From: JBBECJ01 sp963763325
GTDB lineage: Bacteria > Chloroflexota > Chloroflexia > Thermomicrobiales > CFX8
Direction of reading: 5' to 3'
Length of the DNA: 64,000 bases
NCBI GenBank assembly: GCA_963763325.1
Contig: CAVXOL010000018.1
Span: 310,001 to 374,000 of the forward strand
A program made the translations under genes and the position numbers. Below are positions 33,115-43,075 of this stretch, piece by piece (within the stretch, counting starts at the first letter, position 1; each line of letters opens with the position of its first letter). The notes under the pieces are model-generated. The model was given only the letters and a program-made list of their open reading frames with translations, ran no database searches and had not been told where the DNA came from.

Positions 33115-34341
33115 TTACTCGACAGTGCGGAGATCTGTCAGGAGCCTTGCTGATAAGGCGGCGGTGGCCACCGTGAGGACGCCGCCGAGGCCGACGGCGA
33201 GTGGGACGCCGATCAGGGCGCCGAGCGAGCCGAGGAGCATTGAGCCGAGGGGCATGAAGCCAGCGGCAATGAGCGAATAGACGCTCATGACGCGACCGCG
33301 CATCTCGCCAGGAACGAGACCCTGGAGGACGGCGTTGGCGAGCGACATCATCAGCGTTGATGCGCCACCGACGGCGACGACGAGGGCGAGTGACGGCAAC
33401 AACCACTGTGATGACGAGAAGAGGATGAGCGCCACGCCGAGACTGGCGGTGACGGCGAGCAGGATGACGCCACGCCGCGTCGAAGCTCCGAGTGAGGTGA
33501 CGGCCAGCGATCCGATCAACGCGCCGATTCCGCTGGCGGCCATCAGGACGCCATAGCCTGTTGCACCAAGACCGAGCACGTCGCGGGCGAAGACGGGCAT
33601 CATCTGGATGTAGGGTCGCGCACCAAGGCTTGGGATCGCGATCAGCAACAGGATGCCCCAGATAGCGCGCTGACCACCGATGTAGCGCATCCCGTCCGCG
33701 AGCTGGCCAGCGACCGAGCGCCTGGTGCTGGCGTAGCGTGGCAACTCCGGCATCGTGATTACGGCACCCATGACGGCGATGTAACTGACGGCATTCAGGA
33801 CAAACGCGCCAGCGACACCGACGACGGCGATCAGGATTCCAGCGATCGACGGGCCGATGACGGCTGCACCATTCCAGGCGGCGGAGTTGAGGCCGATCGC
33901 GCTGGTGAGGCGTTCCTTGCCGACGAGGTCGGGAACGAGCGCCTGGCGAGTCGGGTTATCGGCGGCAAAGAAGACCGACGTGATGAACGAGATCGTCAGT
34001 ATGTGCCAGACAGTGACGACATCGAAGATGACGAGGGTCGCCAACAGGATCGAGGAGATCATCGCGACCGACTGGGTGACGATCAGGATCCGGCGGCGGT
34101 CGAAACGGTCGGCGAGGACACCGCCGATCAGCGAGAGCAGGATGGTTGGGACGGCCCGGACGAGGCCGACGAGGCCGAGAAAGAAGGGCGAGTCGGTGAG
34201 GGAGAGGACGAGCCAGCCCTGGGCGACGATCTGCATCCACGAGCCGATGTTGGAGACGACGGTAGCGATGAAGTAGTTACGGAATGCGGGGATGTCGAGC
34301 GCGGCGAAGCGGCCGAGTGGAGCGTCGAGGGTGGATGGCAC
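33115..34341 (-). CDS. MFS transporter
   Basis: A 408-residue, 12-helix MFS permease. The motif between helices 2 and 3 is GGVLADRFDRRRILI, the fourth-helix loop is FFAADNPTRQALVPDLV, and GEMRGRVMSVYSLIAAG occurs later. The frame is open well upstream (to 34770), but that extension is a shadow of the divergent MFS gene. I used GTG 34341, which has GAGGG 13 bases upstream. It is divergently arranged with the MFS gene at 34560 and belongs to the same MFS_3 subgroup. Confidence 0.85.
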   Translation of the reverse strand: MPSTLDAPLGRFAALDIPAFRNYFIATVVSNIGSWMQIVAQGWLVLSLTDSPFFLGLVGLVRAVPTILLSLIGGVLADRFDRRRILIVTQSVAMISSILLATLVIFDVVTVWHILTISFITSVFFAADNPTRQALVPDLVGKERLTSAIGLNSAAWNGAAVIGPSIAGILIAVVGVAGAFVLNAVSYIAVMGAVITMPELPRYASTRRSVAGQLADGMRYIGGQRAIWGILLLIAIPSLGARPYIQMMPVFARDVLGLGATGYGVLMAASGIGALIGSLAVTSLGASTRRGVILLAVTASLGVALILFSSSQWLLPSLALVVAVGGASTLMMSLANAVLQGLVPGEMRGRVMSVYSLIAAGFMPLGSMLLGSLGALIGVPLAVGLGGVLTVATAALSARLLTDLRTVE

Positions 34342-34559
34342 AGCGTCGCTACCCTCGTCAGGCGGGCGTCGGCGGGGATGGACGATTCGCGCCACGGTGG
34401 TCTGGTCCCTCGCTCTCAGATGGCTTGAGGGGATGATACCCGAGGTTGGAGGCTGATGGGACGCGGGACGCTGGATCAATCCCCCGCGTCCCCGTCGACA
34501 TGTGTGGCATACATTGTGGCGGGGGTGAGACGAGTGCGATTGTTGGTGACTAAGCCGCG

Positions 34560-35882
34560 ATGAGTGCGGGCAACGAGCGTCGGAGCCGGTTGCCGATCTT
34601 TGTTTTGAAGCATCGGGATTACCGGCTGCTGTGGTTCGGGCAAATGGTCTCGACGCTCGGGACCCAGATGCATACGGTGGCGCTGTCGTGGCAGGTGTAT
34701 GACATGACCGGATCAGTCGTTCAGCTCGGGTTGCTGGGGCTGGTGCGGGCAGTGGCGTTGATGGCGACATCCTTGCTGGGTGGGGCGGCGGCCGATTCTC
34801 ACAACCGACGCAACCTGATGCTGGTCACACAGTCGATGATGCTGGTCCTGACGCTTGGGCTGGCGGCCTGCACGGCGCTTGACCTGGTGAACATCTGGAT
34901 TCTGTATGCATTCGCGGCGACGACGGCAGCGACATCGGCGTTCGATGGTCCGGCGAGACAGGCGTTGATTCCCAGCCTTGTGCCGCGCAGCGAGCTTGGG
35001 GCGGCCATCTCGCTCAACATGTTGGCGATGAGCGCGGCACGGATGGTCGGTCCTGCGATCGGAGGAATCTCAGTCAGTCTGGTCGGGGTTGCTGCAACGT
35101 ATGTGATCGACGCGACGTCGTTCGTGGCCGTGATCGCGGCACTGCTGCTGATGCGGACGAAAATCGTCACGCCAGTGCTGGCGGTGCGCGGTCTGGAAGC
35201 GATCAAGGAAGGATTGCGATTCATCGTCGCGACGCCGGTGATCTGGGGGATCATGCTGCTCGACTTCCTGGCAACGTTACTGGGATCGTCGGTCGGGCTT
35301 GCGCCGGTGTTCGCCAAAGATGTTCTCGACGCGGGGCCGCAGGGGCTCGGTCTGCTGCTGTCAGCTCCGGCCGCAGGATCGGTAATCGGTGCGGTGATTG
35401 TGAGTCTGATGCCGCAAGCCAGGCGGCCGGGTCGGGTGATGGTCGCGGCCGTGGTTGCCTACGGCGTCTGCCTTGCGCTGTTTGGGATAAGCGGGTCACT
35501 GATCGCGGCGATGCTGGCGCTGGTTGGAGCGGGTGCGGCAGACTCGGTCAGCGTGGCGATGCGGCACATGGTGCGGCTGATCGCGACGCCGGATGAATTG
35601 CGCGGACGCGTGTCAGCGGCACACTCGGCGCTGGCGATGGGCGGGCCACGGCTCGGCGAGTTCCAGAGTGGGATGGCAGCGGCGCTGTTCGGGCCACGGA
35701 TGGCGATGGTTGCGGGCGGCGCCGGGGTCGTCGTGGTCGCGATCGTGCTCGGGAAGCTGGTACCGTCAATGACGAACTACCGGCTCGACGATGACGGCGA
35801 AGGGCGCATCGACGACTCGGAACCTACTCCGGTTGGCGGGACAGCCGGGCTTCCAGCAGGGAGGCCAGAGCGGGTTCGCTGA
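34560..35882 (+). CDS. MFS transporter
   Basis: A 440-residue MFS permease, similar to the two preceding transporters. It has a helix 1 region RDYRLLWFGQMVSTLGTQMH, loop GGAAADSHNRRNLMLV, FDGPARQALIPSLVPRSELG, and TPDELRGRVSAAHSALAMGG. A basic/acidic tail (LDDDGEGRIDDSE) is cytoplasmic. Its last 59 bases overlap the end of the convergent HD-domain gene. Substrate unknown. Confidence 0.88.
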   Translation: MSAGNERRSRLPIFVLKHRDYRLLWFGQMVSTLGTQMHTVALSWQVYDMTGSVVQLGLLGLVRAVALMATSLLGGAAADSHNRRNLMLVTQSMMLVLTLGLAACTALDLVNIWILYAFAATTAATSAFDGPARQALIPSLVPRSELGAAISLNMLAMSAARMVGPAIGGISVSLVGVAATYVIDATSFVAVIAALLLMRTKIVTPVLAVRGLEAIKEGLRFIVATPVIWGIMLLDFLATLLGSSVGLAPVFAKDVLDAGPQGLGLLLSAPAAGSVIGAVIVSLMPQARRPGRVMVAAVVAYGVCLALFGISGSLIAAMLALVGAGAADSVSVAMRHMVRLIATPDELRGRVSAAHSALAMGGPRLGEFQSGMAAALFGPRMAMVAGGAGVVVVAIVLGKLVPSMTNYRLDDDGEGRIDDSEPTPVGGTAGLPAGRPERVR

Positions 35883-36450
35883 CGTCTCGCCTTGCACCGA
35901 GCTGGAACGAGTCGACGACAATCCCTGGCTGTCGATCGACATAATCTTCGGCTTGCAGCAATGTTTCCAACTTATCAATCTGGCGGACGAAGCGGGCTTC
36001 CGGGGTCTGGCCTGCCTCGTATTCGCGCCATGCGGAGTGGATTTCGGCAGCAAGGCTGGCAGGGAGGTCGCGCAGCATCTCGTCGAGGGCATCGGCTTCA
36101 GCCTGTTGCTTAGAGCGACGGGCGGCTTCGGTGTAATCGGGGGCGTTGCTGAAGTGGTTGGCCGGGATGACTCCGGCTGCGTCGCGGACGTGGTCAAAGG
36201 GCGTTGGGTCGCCAGCGACAGCTTCCGGCAGGTCATGGACGAGGCCGAGGAGGAGGACGCGCTCGCGGTCGAGTTCCGGGTGATCACGAGCGAGTAGCCA
36301 ACCGAGGAGGGCGACGCCCCACGAGTGATCGGCGCCGGATTCGGGGCTGATGACCCCACGATCGATCCAGCCGGTTCGGCGAAGACGTTTGAGCCGGAGC
36401 GCGAGCGACCAGAAGTTGAGGATGGCAGCGTTATCTCCAGCGTCGATCAC
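35824..36450 (-). CDS. HD-domain hydrolase (YfbR-like)
   Basis: A 208-residue HD-fold metal phosphohydrolase. The first histidine is in SGADHSWGVALLGWLL, the HD pair is in LLLGLVHDLPEAVAGD, and a later aspartate is in FVRQIDKLETLLQAEDY. This matches HD_2/YfbR-type 5'-nucleotidases, which act on deoxynucleotides, but the exact substrate is not certain. It overlaps the upstream MFS gene by 4 bases (ATGA), so they are one transcript, and overlaps the convergent MFS gene tail by 59 bases. Confidence 0.82.
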   Translation of the reverse strand: MIDAGDNAAILNFWSLALRLKRLRRTGWIDRGVISPESGADHSWGVALLGWLLARDHPELDRERVLLLGLVHDLPEAVAGDPTPFDHVRDAAGVIPANHFSNAPDYTEAARRSKQQAEADALDEMLRDLPASLAAEIHSAWREYEAGQTPEARFVRQIDKLETLLQAEDYVDRQPGIVVDSFQLGARRDVSEPALASLLEARLSRQPE

Positions 36451-37808
36451 TGATGTCGTCCCTTTGCATTGGCAGTCGATCTACCAGCAGGAGCGGGATT
36501 CACCGCCACAGGGGCGACGCTGCCGGCGCGCTGGTCGGCCCCAATTCTACGGCCAGCGATCGCGCCGACGATGAGCAGTAGTGCGATGGCGAAGGCAACG
36601 GGGCGAACTCCGACCAGGTCGATTGCGAGGCCGACAGTGATAGTTGGAACGAGAGCAATCGCATTCGAGAGGGTGGATTGGGTCGCGAGGACCTGTCCGC
36701 GAGCGTCCTCGGGCGCGCGCTCGAGGAGGACGGTCCGGGCGGCGACGTTGGTGATTGCGGAGCAGAAGCCAGCCGGGACCGAGAGCAACATTGTCGCCGA
36801 TATGCGTGCAGAGAGGCCGAGCTGGTTTTCGAGGCTCTCCATCTCGACGCTGGACTCGTTGAGGACTTCGATGAACTGGTCGATCAGGCCGAGCAGCGCG
36901 ATACAGGTGGCAAAGCCGATCAGGCCAAGCAGCCCGAGCCGGGTGTGGCCAATCAGCTTGCCGAGGAGCGCGGCCAACTGGAGCCCAACGATGAGGCCGA
37001 AGACGGCCGGGGCGAAGACGAAGACGGTGTTGCCGGCGTCGGTGTTGAGGACGTCGACGAGGTAGTAGGGCACGATGACGACGAGCGTGCTCATGCCGAC
37101 GCCGATCAGGACGGCGTCAATCAACGCGCCGAAGGCGGGGCGATCGGCGACGACGACTCGCCAGCCACGGCGAAGATCGAGCGGCGGCTTGCGGCGTTCG
37201 CCAGGTTCGCGGCCCGGGAGGCGGCCCATCCTCACGAGGTAGACGGCGGCCAGTGTGTAGAGCAACGCTACGACAACGAACAGGACGCGTTCATCGGGGA
37301 GCTTGAGCATCAGCGGGGCAATCAGGACCATACCGAAGAGCTGGGCCAGGGTGAGCGCGAAGTTGGAGAGGGCGTTGGCATTGTCGAGCCGTTCAGCTGG
37401 GACGATCCGGGCGACGGTGGCTGATTCGGTCGGCGAGAAGAATTGATGGACGATCCAGATGCCGAGCGTGATGGCGAAGATGGTGGTCAGGCTGACCCCG
37501 GAACTGAGCAGGAATGCGACCAGTCCGGCCCGGGCGAGGTTAAGGGCGATCAGGAACGCACGCTGCGGCAGGCGGTCGGCCAGCCAACCACCGAGTAGAC
37601 CGAACGCGAGCGACGGCAGGATCGAGCAGACGACGTAGAGCGAGGCGTAGATGCTGCGGTCGGTTCGGTCGGTGATCAGGATGAGAAGGCCATAGAGCAG
37701 GGCGGCCTGAGCGGTCTGCGACAGCAGCCTGGCGATCCACCAGGCACGGAAGACCGGGTCACTCAAGAGCCTCAGGTTGTCAGTCTCGTCGCTCTTGCGT
37801 CCGAACAT
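36447..37808 (-). CDS. MFS transporter
   Basis: A 453-residue MFS permease with 12 helices and an unusually long loop between helices 6 and 7 (MGRLPGREPGERRKPPLDLR). Other family parts are GLLGGWLADRLPQRAFLIAL, FFSPTESATVARIVPAERL and ERAPEDARGQVLATQSTLSN. It is first in a two-gene unit with the HD hydrolase. The ATG lies 299 bases from the divergent ftsH start. Substrate unknown. Confidence 0.87.
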   Translation of the reverse strand: MFGRKSDETDNLRLLSDPVFRAWWIARLLSQTAQAALLYGLLILITDRTDRSIYASLYVVCSILPSLAFGLLGGWLADRLPQRAFLIALNLARAGLVAFLLSSGVSLTTIFAITLGIWIVHQFFSPTESATVARIVPAERLDNANALSNFALTLAQLFGMVLIAPLMLKLPDERVLFVVVALLYTLAAVYLVRMGRLPGREPGERRKPPLDLRRGWRVVVADRPAFGALIDAVLIGVGMSTLVVIVPYYLVDVLNTDAGNTVFVFAPAVFGLIVGLQLAALLGKLIGHTRLGLLGLIGFATCIALLGLIDQFIEVLNESSVEMESLENQLGLSARISATMLLSVPAGFCSAITNVAARTVLLERAPEDARGQVLATQSTLSNAIALVPTITVGLAIDLVGVRPVAFAIALLLIVGAIAGRRIGADQRAGSVAPVAVNPAPAGRSTANAKGRHQ

Positions 37809-38107
37809 TCGCGGTTGTCAATCACGCGGACCTACGTGTCGGATCGTCTGGATGGCAGCATGCGTGCCATCGGTTCGTCCGCGTGTCAGCCGTCAGGCAA
37901 CTGAGGTATTAGCATCCAGTCGAGGCGATACCAGATGAACGACGACCGATGGCTGTCGATGATTGCCTTAAGTGTGTCCGAAATTGTGGCCGGTGGATTA
38001 TGCTTAGAGGGAACCTGGGCGCGCAACGAAGCGCGTAATGGCCGGCATGGGTCATCTCATGCCCACCTGTTTGTGCCGGCTATCACGGTGAAGGAGTTAC
38101 CGAAGCG

Positions 38108-40100
38108 ATGATGGACCCCTCGGGCCGCAACCCACAAACACCGAAGAAGCCCGCGGGCGGCAAGCCACCGGCTCAGACTCAGTCACGCTTTCGGCTGCCG
38201 GGCTGGATGCTCTGGTCGCTGCTGGCACTGCTGGCGGGGTGGTACATCTATATGTTCCTCTGGCCGGAGGATGATGCGCGGATTGCAATCAACTACTCGT
38301 CGTTGGTTGCCGCGGTCGAGGCTGGTCAGGTTAAGTCGGTCGAGATTACAGGCCAGAATGTCGATGGTGAGTTCACAGAAGAACTGACATGGACTGGTTC
38401 GGAGCTGTTGGCTCCAGGTGAGGAAATCCCGGCCGGGGTCGATAGCGACGATGTCGAAACGGGGACAGAGTTCGAAGTCACAATCCCCGAGAACTCACAG
38501 GAACAACTCATCCCGTTACTCGAAGAAGCCGGTGTGACGATCGACGCCAGCGAGGAATCGCAGTCGATCCTGCCGACGCTGCTGATCAGTATCCTGCCGC
38601 TGATGCTCTTCCTGGGCCTGATCATCTTCATGGGCCGCAACATGTCACGCGGCCAGCAGAATGTGTTCGGGTTCGGACGGTCACGGGCGAAGATGTATGA
38701 CCCGGAGCGGCCACACGTAACGTTCGCAGATGTGGCCGGCGAAGAAGAGGCCAAGCGCGAGTTGACGGAAGTCGTCGACTTCCTGAAGAACCCGATGAAG
38801 TACCACCAGATCGGCGCACGGCTGCCACGCGGCATCCTGCTGGTCGGTCCTCCTGGAACCGGTAAGACATTGCTTGCGAAGGCGGTGGCCGGCGAAGCGG
38901 GTGTGCCGTTCTTCAGCGTCAGCGCGTCGGAGTTCGTTGAGATGTTCGTCGGTGTCGGCGCGAGCCGCGTGCGGGACCTGTTCGAGCGCGCCAAGGCGGC
39001 TTCGCCTGCGATCATTTTCGTTGATGAGCTCGACGCGGTCGGACGGCAACGCTTTGCGGGCGTCGGCGGCAGCAACGACGAGCGCGAGCAGACCTTGAAC
39101 CAGCTGCTGGTCGAGATGGATGGCTTCGAAGCAAACCAGGATGTGATCATCGTTGCGGCAACCAACCGGCCCGATGTGCTGGATCCCGCGCTCCTGCGGC
39201 CAGGGCGCTTCGACCGGCAGGTGACGGTTGGCTTGCCCGACCGGCGCGGCCGTGAGGCGATCCTTCAGATTCATTCGCGGGGTATCCCGCTCGATAGCTC
39301 GATCGACCTGAACAATATCGCTGGTCGGGACTCCTGGATTCTCGGGTGCCGACCTGGCGAACCTGGTCAACGAGGCGGCGTTGACGGCGGCACGGCGCAA
39401 CCGCAAGTCGGTCACGAGAGCCGACTTCGACGAGGCACTTGACAAGATCATCCTCGGAACCGTGCGTTCCGCCCTGCTGAACGAGAACGATCGTCTGGTG
39501 GTGGCATACCACGAGGCTGGACACGCGATCATGGCGCACTTCTCGCCGGGATCTGACCCACTGCGGAAGGTGTCGATCGTGCCGCGTGGACGGGCGCTGG
39601 GGGTGACGATTCAGACACCAGCCGAGGATAAGTACAACTATCCGAAGCAGTATCTGGTTGCGCGGATCGCGGTGATGATGGGTGGCCGCGCGGCCGAGAT
39701 GATCGTCTTCGATGAGGTGACGACTGGCGCCCAGAACGACCTGAAGGAAGCGACTGAGCTGGCCAAGCGAATGGTCGGGCTGTGGGGCATGAGCGAGGAG
39801 ATTGGCCCGATCTATCTCGGCTCAGGCGAGCAGCATGTCTTCCTGGGTCGCGAGTTGACGCAGGATCGCGATGTGAGCGCGACGACGATGGACCGCGCTG
39901 ACAATGCGATCCGCCACTTCGTCGAAACAGGGTTGCAGACCGCGTTGGAGATGCTCGAGCAACGTCGCGGCGACCTTGACGCGCTGGCTCGACGGTTGAT
40001 GGAAGAAGAGACGCTGGACGAAGAGCAGATTACCGAACTACTCGGCGCGCCGCCGGTTCCGTCGGAAGTTGCGGCGATGGAGCGAACGACACTGGATTAG
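38108..40100 (+). CDS. ftsH: ATP-dependent zinc metalloprotease FtsH (frameshifted)
   Basis: A membrane AAA+ protease of about 663 residues that degrades misfolded and regulatory membrane proteins. TM1 is near residue 35 (MLWSLLALLAGWYIYMFLW) and TM2 near residue 160 (LPTLLISILPLMLFLGLIIF). Walker A is GPPGTGKTLL, Walker B is IIFVDELDAVGRQ, the SRH is ATNRPDVLDPALLRPGRFDR, and the zinc site is VAYHEAGHAI. An extra G in the run at 39327-39329 shifts the frame before the expected GRTPGFSGADLANLVNEAAL region. As FtsH is rarely lost, an assembly error is the simplest explanation. The ATG at 38108 follows GAAGGAG by 13 bases. Confidence 0.92.
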
Positions 40101-40128
40101 GCATGGGTTGTCTCGTTCAAGCTAGTGG

Positions 40129-40167
40129 GGAGGGTCGGGAATCGGGAATCTCGATTCCCGACCCTCC
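40129..40167 (+). terminator. terminator after ftsH
   Basis: GGAGGGTCGGGAATCG / CGATTCCCGACCCTCC, a perfect 16-bp stem with a 7-base loop. The same TCGGGAATCGGGA motif forms the repeat at 8814. Confidence 0.75.
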
Positions 40168-40273
40168 GTGTTGAACCGGCATCAATCCGAGCCGATTCTG
40201 GTATATTGCCGCATACACAGATGCCGCAGAGAACCGCGTCGCGTACAAGCTTGTCGAATCATTGGGGGGCCAA

Positions 40274-41299
40274 GTGCCAAGCGCACAGCAGCCAATTGAG
40301 ATGGCGATTGCAGATGAGCGGGTAGCATTTGTCTTTCCCGGTCAGGGAAGTCAGTATGTTGGAATGGGCGAGCGGCTGCATGAGATCTCTGGTGCCGCCC
40401 GCCGCGTGTTTGCCCAGGCAGATGAAGCGCTTGGCTTTTCGCTCTCAAAGCTCTGTTTCGATGGTCCAGCAGACGAGCTACAGGACACGATCAATGCCCA
40501 GCCAGCGATTCTGACAGTCAGTCACGCGGCGCTCGAAGCATTACGCGAGCGCTGGCAACTGGTTGGAGGTGCGATCGCGCCGAGCGCCGTTGCGGGACAT
40601 TCGCTCGGTGAGTACAACGCTTTGGTGTCGGCGGGCTCGCTCGACTTCGGAGATGCGGTCCGGCTCGTGCGCGAGCGCGGTCGGCTGATGCAGGAGGCGG
40701 GGCGTGAGCGCCCCGGCGGAATGGCGGCAGTTATCGGACTGAGCAGCGAGACGCTCGCGAAGGTCTGCCAGCTCGCGTCGATGGATGGCGAGATCGTGGT
40801 TGTCGCAAATGACAATGGGCCTGGCCAGACTGTGATCTCAGGCGAACTTCGGGCGCTCGAACGCGCGATGGAGTTGGCAACGCTCCACGGTGCGAAGAAG
40901 GTTGTCCGGCTGGGGATCAGCATTGCATCGCACTCTCCGCTGATGGAGCGTGCCGGGCTGCAACTCATCGACGTGGCGTCGCGGGTCAGCTTCAGTGAGC
41001 CAGCGACACCGGTCGTGGCGAACCTGACCGGGCGTTTCGTGACATCGGTCGAGGAGATCCGCAAGAACGTCGGCCAGCAGATGGTGCGGCCCGTCCAATG
41101 GACTGGCTCAGTCTACGAGATGGTTGATGCCGGTGTCGGAACGTTCCTTGAGGTCGGTCCTGGGCAGGTGCTGAGCGGGCTGATCAAGCGCATCCGACGT
41201 GAGGTGAAGACGCTGTCGGTGGCTGATCTCGGATTGCCGCTTGGATCGTCTGAGAAGACCTCCAATTTGCGTGCAGAAAAGCTTCTGAGCAGGAAATAA
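40274..41299 (+). CDS. fabD: malonyl-CoA:ACP transacylase
   Basis: A 341-residue FabD, which loads malonyl groups onto acyl carrier protein in fatty acid synthesis. It begins VAFVFPGQGSQYVGMGERL. The nucleophile serine is in AVAGHSLGEYNAL, the substrate arginine is in VRLVRERGRLMQEA, and the catalytic histidine is in ISIASHSPLMERA. The GTG at 40274 has GGGGGG 4 bases upstream, and ATG 40301 is an alternative. It is followed 65 bases later by fabF, forming a short fab operon without fabG or acpP. Confidence 0.93.
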   Translation: MPSAQQPIEMAIADERVAFVFPGQGSQYVGMGERLHEISGAARRVFAQADEALGFSLSKLCFDGPADELQDTINAQPAILTVSHAALEALRERWQLVGGAIAPSAVAGHSLGEYNALVSAGSLDFGDAVRLVRERGRLMQEAGRERPGGMAAVIGLSSETLAKVCQLASMDGEIVVVANDNGPGQTVISGELRALERAMELATLHGAKKVVRLGISIASHSPLMERAGLQLIDVASRVSFSEPATPVVANLTGRFVTSVEEIRKNVGQQMVRPVQWTGSVYEMVDAGVGTFLEVGPGQVLSGLIKRIRREVKTLSVADLGLPLGSSEKTSNLRAEKLLSRK

Positions 41300-41364
41300 C
41301 AAGTACCGGGGGAAGCGCGGCCTCGCGTCGGGCGATTGAAACGGTCGGGGAGGAACAGGCAAGC

Positions 41365-42600
41365 GTGCATCGAGTTGTCGTGACGGGTATGGGGGCGATC
41401 ACACCGATCGGGAATGATGTTGAGACGTTCTGGCAGCGGCTGACAGCGGGCGAAGGAGGCATCGCGCGGATCGCGGCATTCGATCCGGACCCGCTTGAGG
41501 TACAGATCGCCGCCGAGGTGAAAGATTTCGACCCGACACTGTACGCTGATCGCGGGGATGCGAAGCGGATGGACCGCTTCTCGCAGTTCGCGGTCGCGGC
41601 GTCGAAGATGGCGATTGATGATGCCGGGCTGGTGATCGATCCTGAGAACTCCGACCATATCGGCGTGATGATGAACACGGGTGGCGGCGGTATCCCAGCG
41701 TTGACACGGGAAGTTCAGAACTACTACAACAAGGGGCCGCGACGGGTCAGCCCGTTCTTTATCCCGATGTTCGCGCCGAATATGGCTGCATCGCAGGTTT
41801 CAATCACCTTCGGAATACACGGGCCGACGCGAGGATCGGTTGCGGCCTGCGCGGCGGGTTCACAGGCCTGGGTGGACGCGTTGCACGTCCTCCAGCGCGG
41901 CGAAGTTGATGTCATGATCACGGGAGGAACCGAGGCCGGGCTGGACCCGGTCGCGATCGCGGCGTTCGGGAACATGCGCGCGCTGTCGAAGCGCAACGAT
42001 GAGCCGGAGAGAGCGAGCCGGCCGTTTGACGCCGAGCGAGATGGCTTCGTCTTCGCCGAAGGTGTCGGCGTGATGGTGCTGGAAACGGAAGAGCACGCAA
42101 AGGCTCGCGGGGCGCGGATTCTGGCCGAGCTGGCTGGTGGAGCGATGACGTCGGACGCGTTCCACATCACGGCGCCGCTCGAAGACGGATCTGGCGCGAT
42201 GAAGGCGATGAAGCTGGCATTGAAGTCAGCCGGTATGTCCCCGGAGGAGATCAACTACCTGTCGGCGCACGGTACAAGCACGCCACTCGGTGACAAGGCC
42301 GAGACGATGGCGATCAAGCGCGCATTCGGCGACCATGCCTACAAGATGGCGGTGTCGTCGATCAAGGGTGCGGTCGGTCACCTGGTCGGCGCAGCCGGGG
42401 CGGTCGCGGGCGTTGCGTGCGTCAAGGCGATCGAGACGCAGATTGCACCGCCGACGATCAACTACGAGTATCCCGATCCGGACTGTGACCTGGACTACGT
42501 GCCGAACGAGGCGCGGCCGATGGAGATCAACGCGACGATGGTGAACGCGTTCGGCTTCGGCGGGCAGAACGCGGTCGCGATCTTCAAGCGGTACTCGTAG
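41365..42600 (+). CDS. fabF: 3-oxoacyl-ACP synthase II
   Basis: A 411-residue KAS II condensing enzyme that elongates acyl chains. The nucleophile cysteine is in VAACAAGSQAWVDAL (near residue 165), the histidines are in LSAHGTSTPLGDKAE and GAVGHLVGAAG, and it ends NAFGFGGQNAVAIFKRYS. All catalytic residues are present and the length is normal. The start is GTG 41365. It is the second gene of the fabD-fabF unit and ends at a hairpin terminator. Confidence 0.94.
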   Translation: MHRVVVTGMGAITPIGNDVETFWQRLTAGEGGIARIAAFDPDPLEVQIAAEVKDFDPTLYADRGDAKRMDRFSQFAVAASKMAIDDAGLVIDPENSDHIGVMMNTGGGGIPALTREVQNYYNKGPRRVSPFFIPMFAPNMAASQVSITFGIHGPTRGSVAACAAGSQAWVDALHVLQRGEVDVMITGGTEAGLDPVAIAAFGNMRALSKRNDEPERASRPFDAERDGFVFAEGVGVMVLETEEHAKARGARILAELAGGAMTSDAFHITAPLEDGSGAMKAMKLALKSAGMSPEEINYLSAHGTSTPLGDKAETMAIKRAFGDHAYKMAVSSIKGAVGHLVGAAGAVAGVACVKAIETQIAPPTINYEYPDPDCDLDYVPNEARPMEINATMVNAFGFGGQNAVAIFKRYS

Positions 42601-42633
42601 GATTCCAGCGAAGCGGATTGAAATTTCTCGTTG

Positions 42634-42658
42634 GCCCCTTCTCGAATAGAGGAGGGGC
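42634..42658 (+). terminator. terminator after fabF
   Basis: GCCCCTTCTC and GAGGAGGGGC pair imperfectly, and CTTTCGG follows. It marks the end of the fab operon and the beginning of a decayed stretch. Confidence 0.6.
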
Positions 42659-42683
42659 TTTCGGTATTTGTTGACGAAGATGG

Positions 42684-43075
42684 CTATCGCCAACAGTCGA
42701 TCCGCATCACATCGAAGTGATGATCGAAGGTCCAGACTGGCAAGCCTATCCGTTGACTCACAACCGCTAGAACGCCATCAGCCAATGAAATCGGTTGAAC
42801 AGGGTATCGCAACATCGCGATGGCTGCAGCAACGTAGTCGTCCTCTGCTGGATTGACAAACTCGGCTGTGCTCGCAGTTCATCGAACCCTGGATGCATAC
42901 TTAGCCTCGGAACTGCGCAGAATCAATCTGTGACACTCAAGACCGTTGAGAAAGCACGACGACTCGCCAGCGCTCGATGAGGCGTTCAAGGTCGGCAGGA
43001 CCACGTGTCGTGGTACTGGACAGGCCTGAATGCAAGCGCATACAGCGGCCCCGCGTCAGCGAAAACCGCCGTCAC
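42684..43075 (-). pseudogene. PIN-domain (VapC-type) toxin, broken
   Basis: Reading across frames gives a PIN-domain protein of normal length (about 130 codons). It begins VTAVFADAGPLYALAFRPVQ, where the Asp is the first metal ligand, and continues LERLIERWRVVVLS and then EDDYVAAAIAMLRYPVQPIS. It ends LPVWTFDHHFDVMRIDCWR, which has the later Asp. At least two shifts, near 43000 and 42900, break it. Its GTG start overlaps the TGA of a short upstream frame ending YLAEDLLRRKLDRA, which could be an antitoxin remnant. VapC toxins are site-specific RNases. This copy looks non-functional unless the shifts are errors. Confidence 0.7.
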
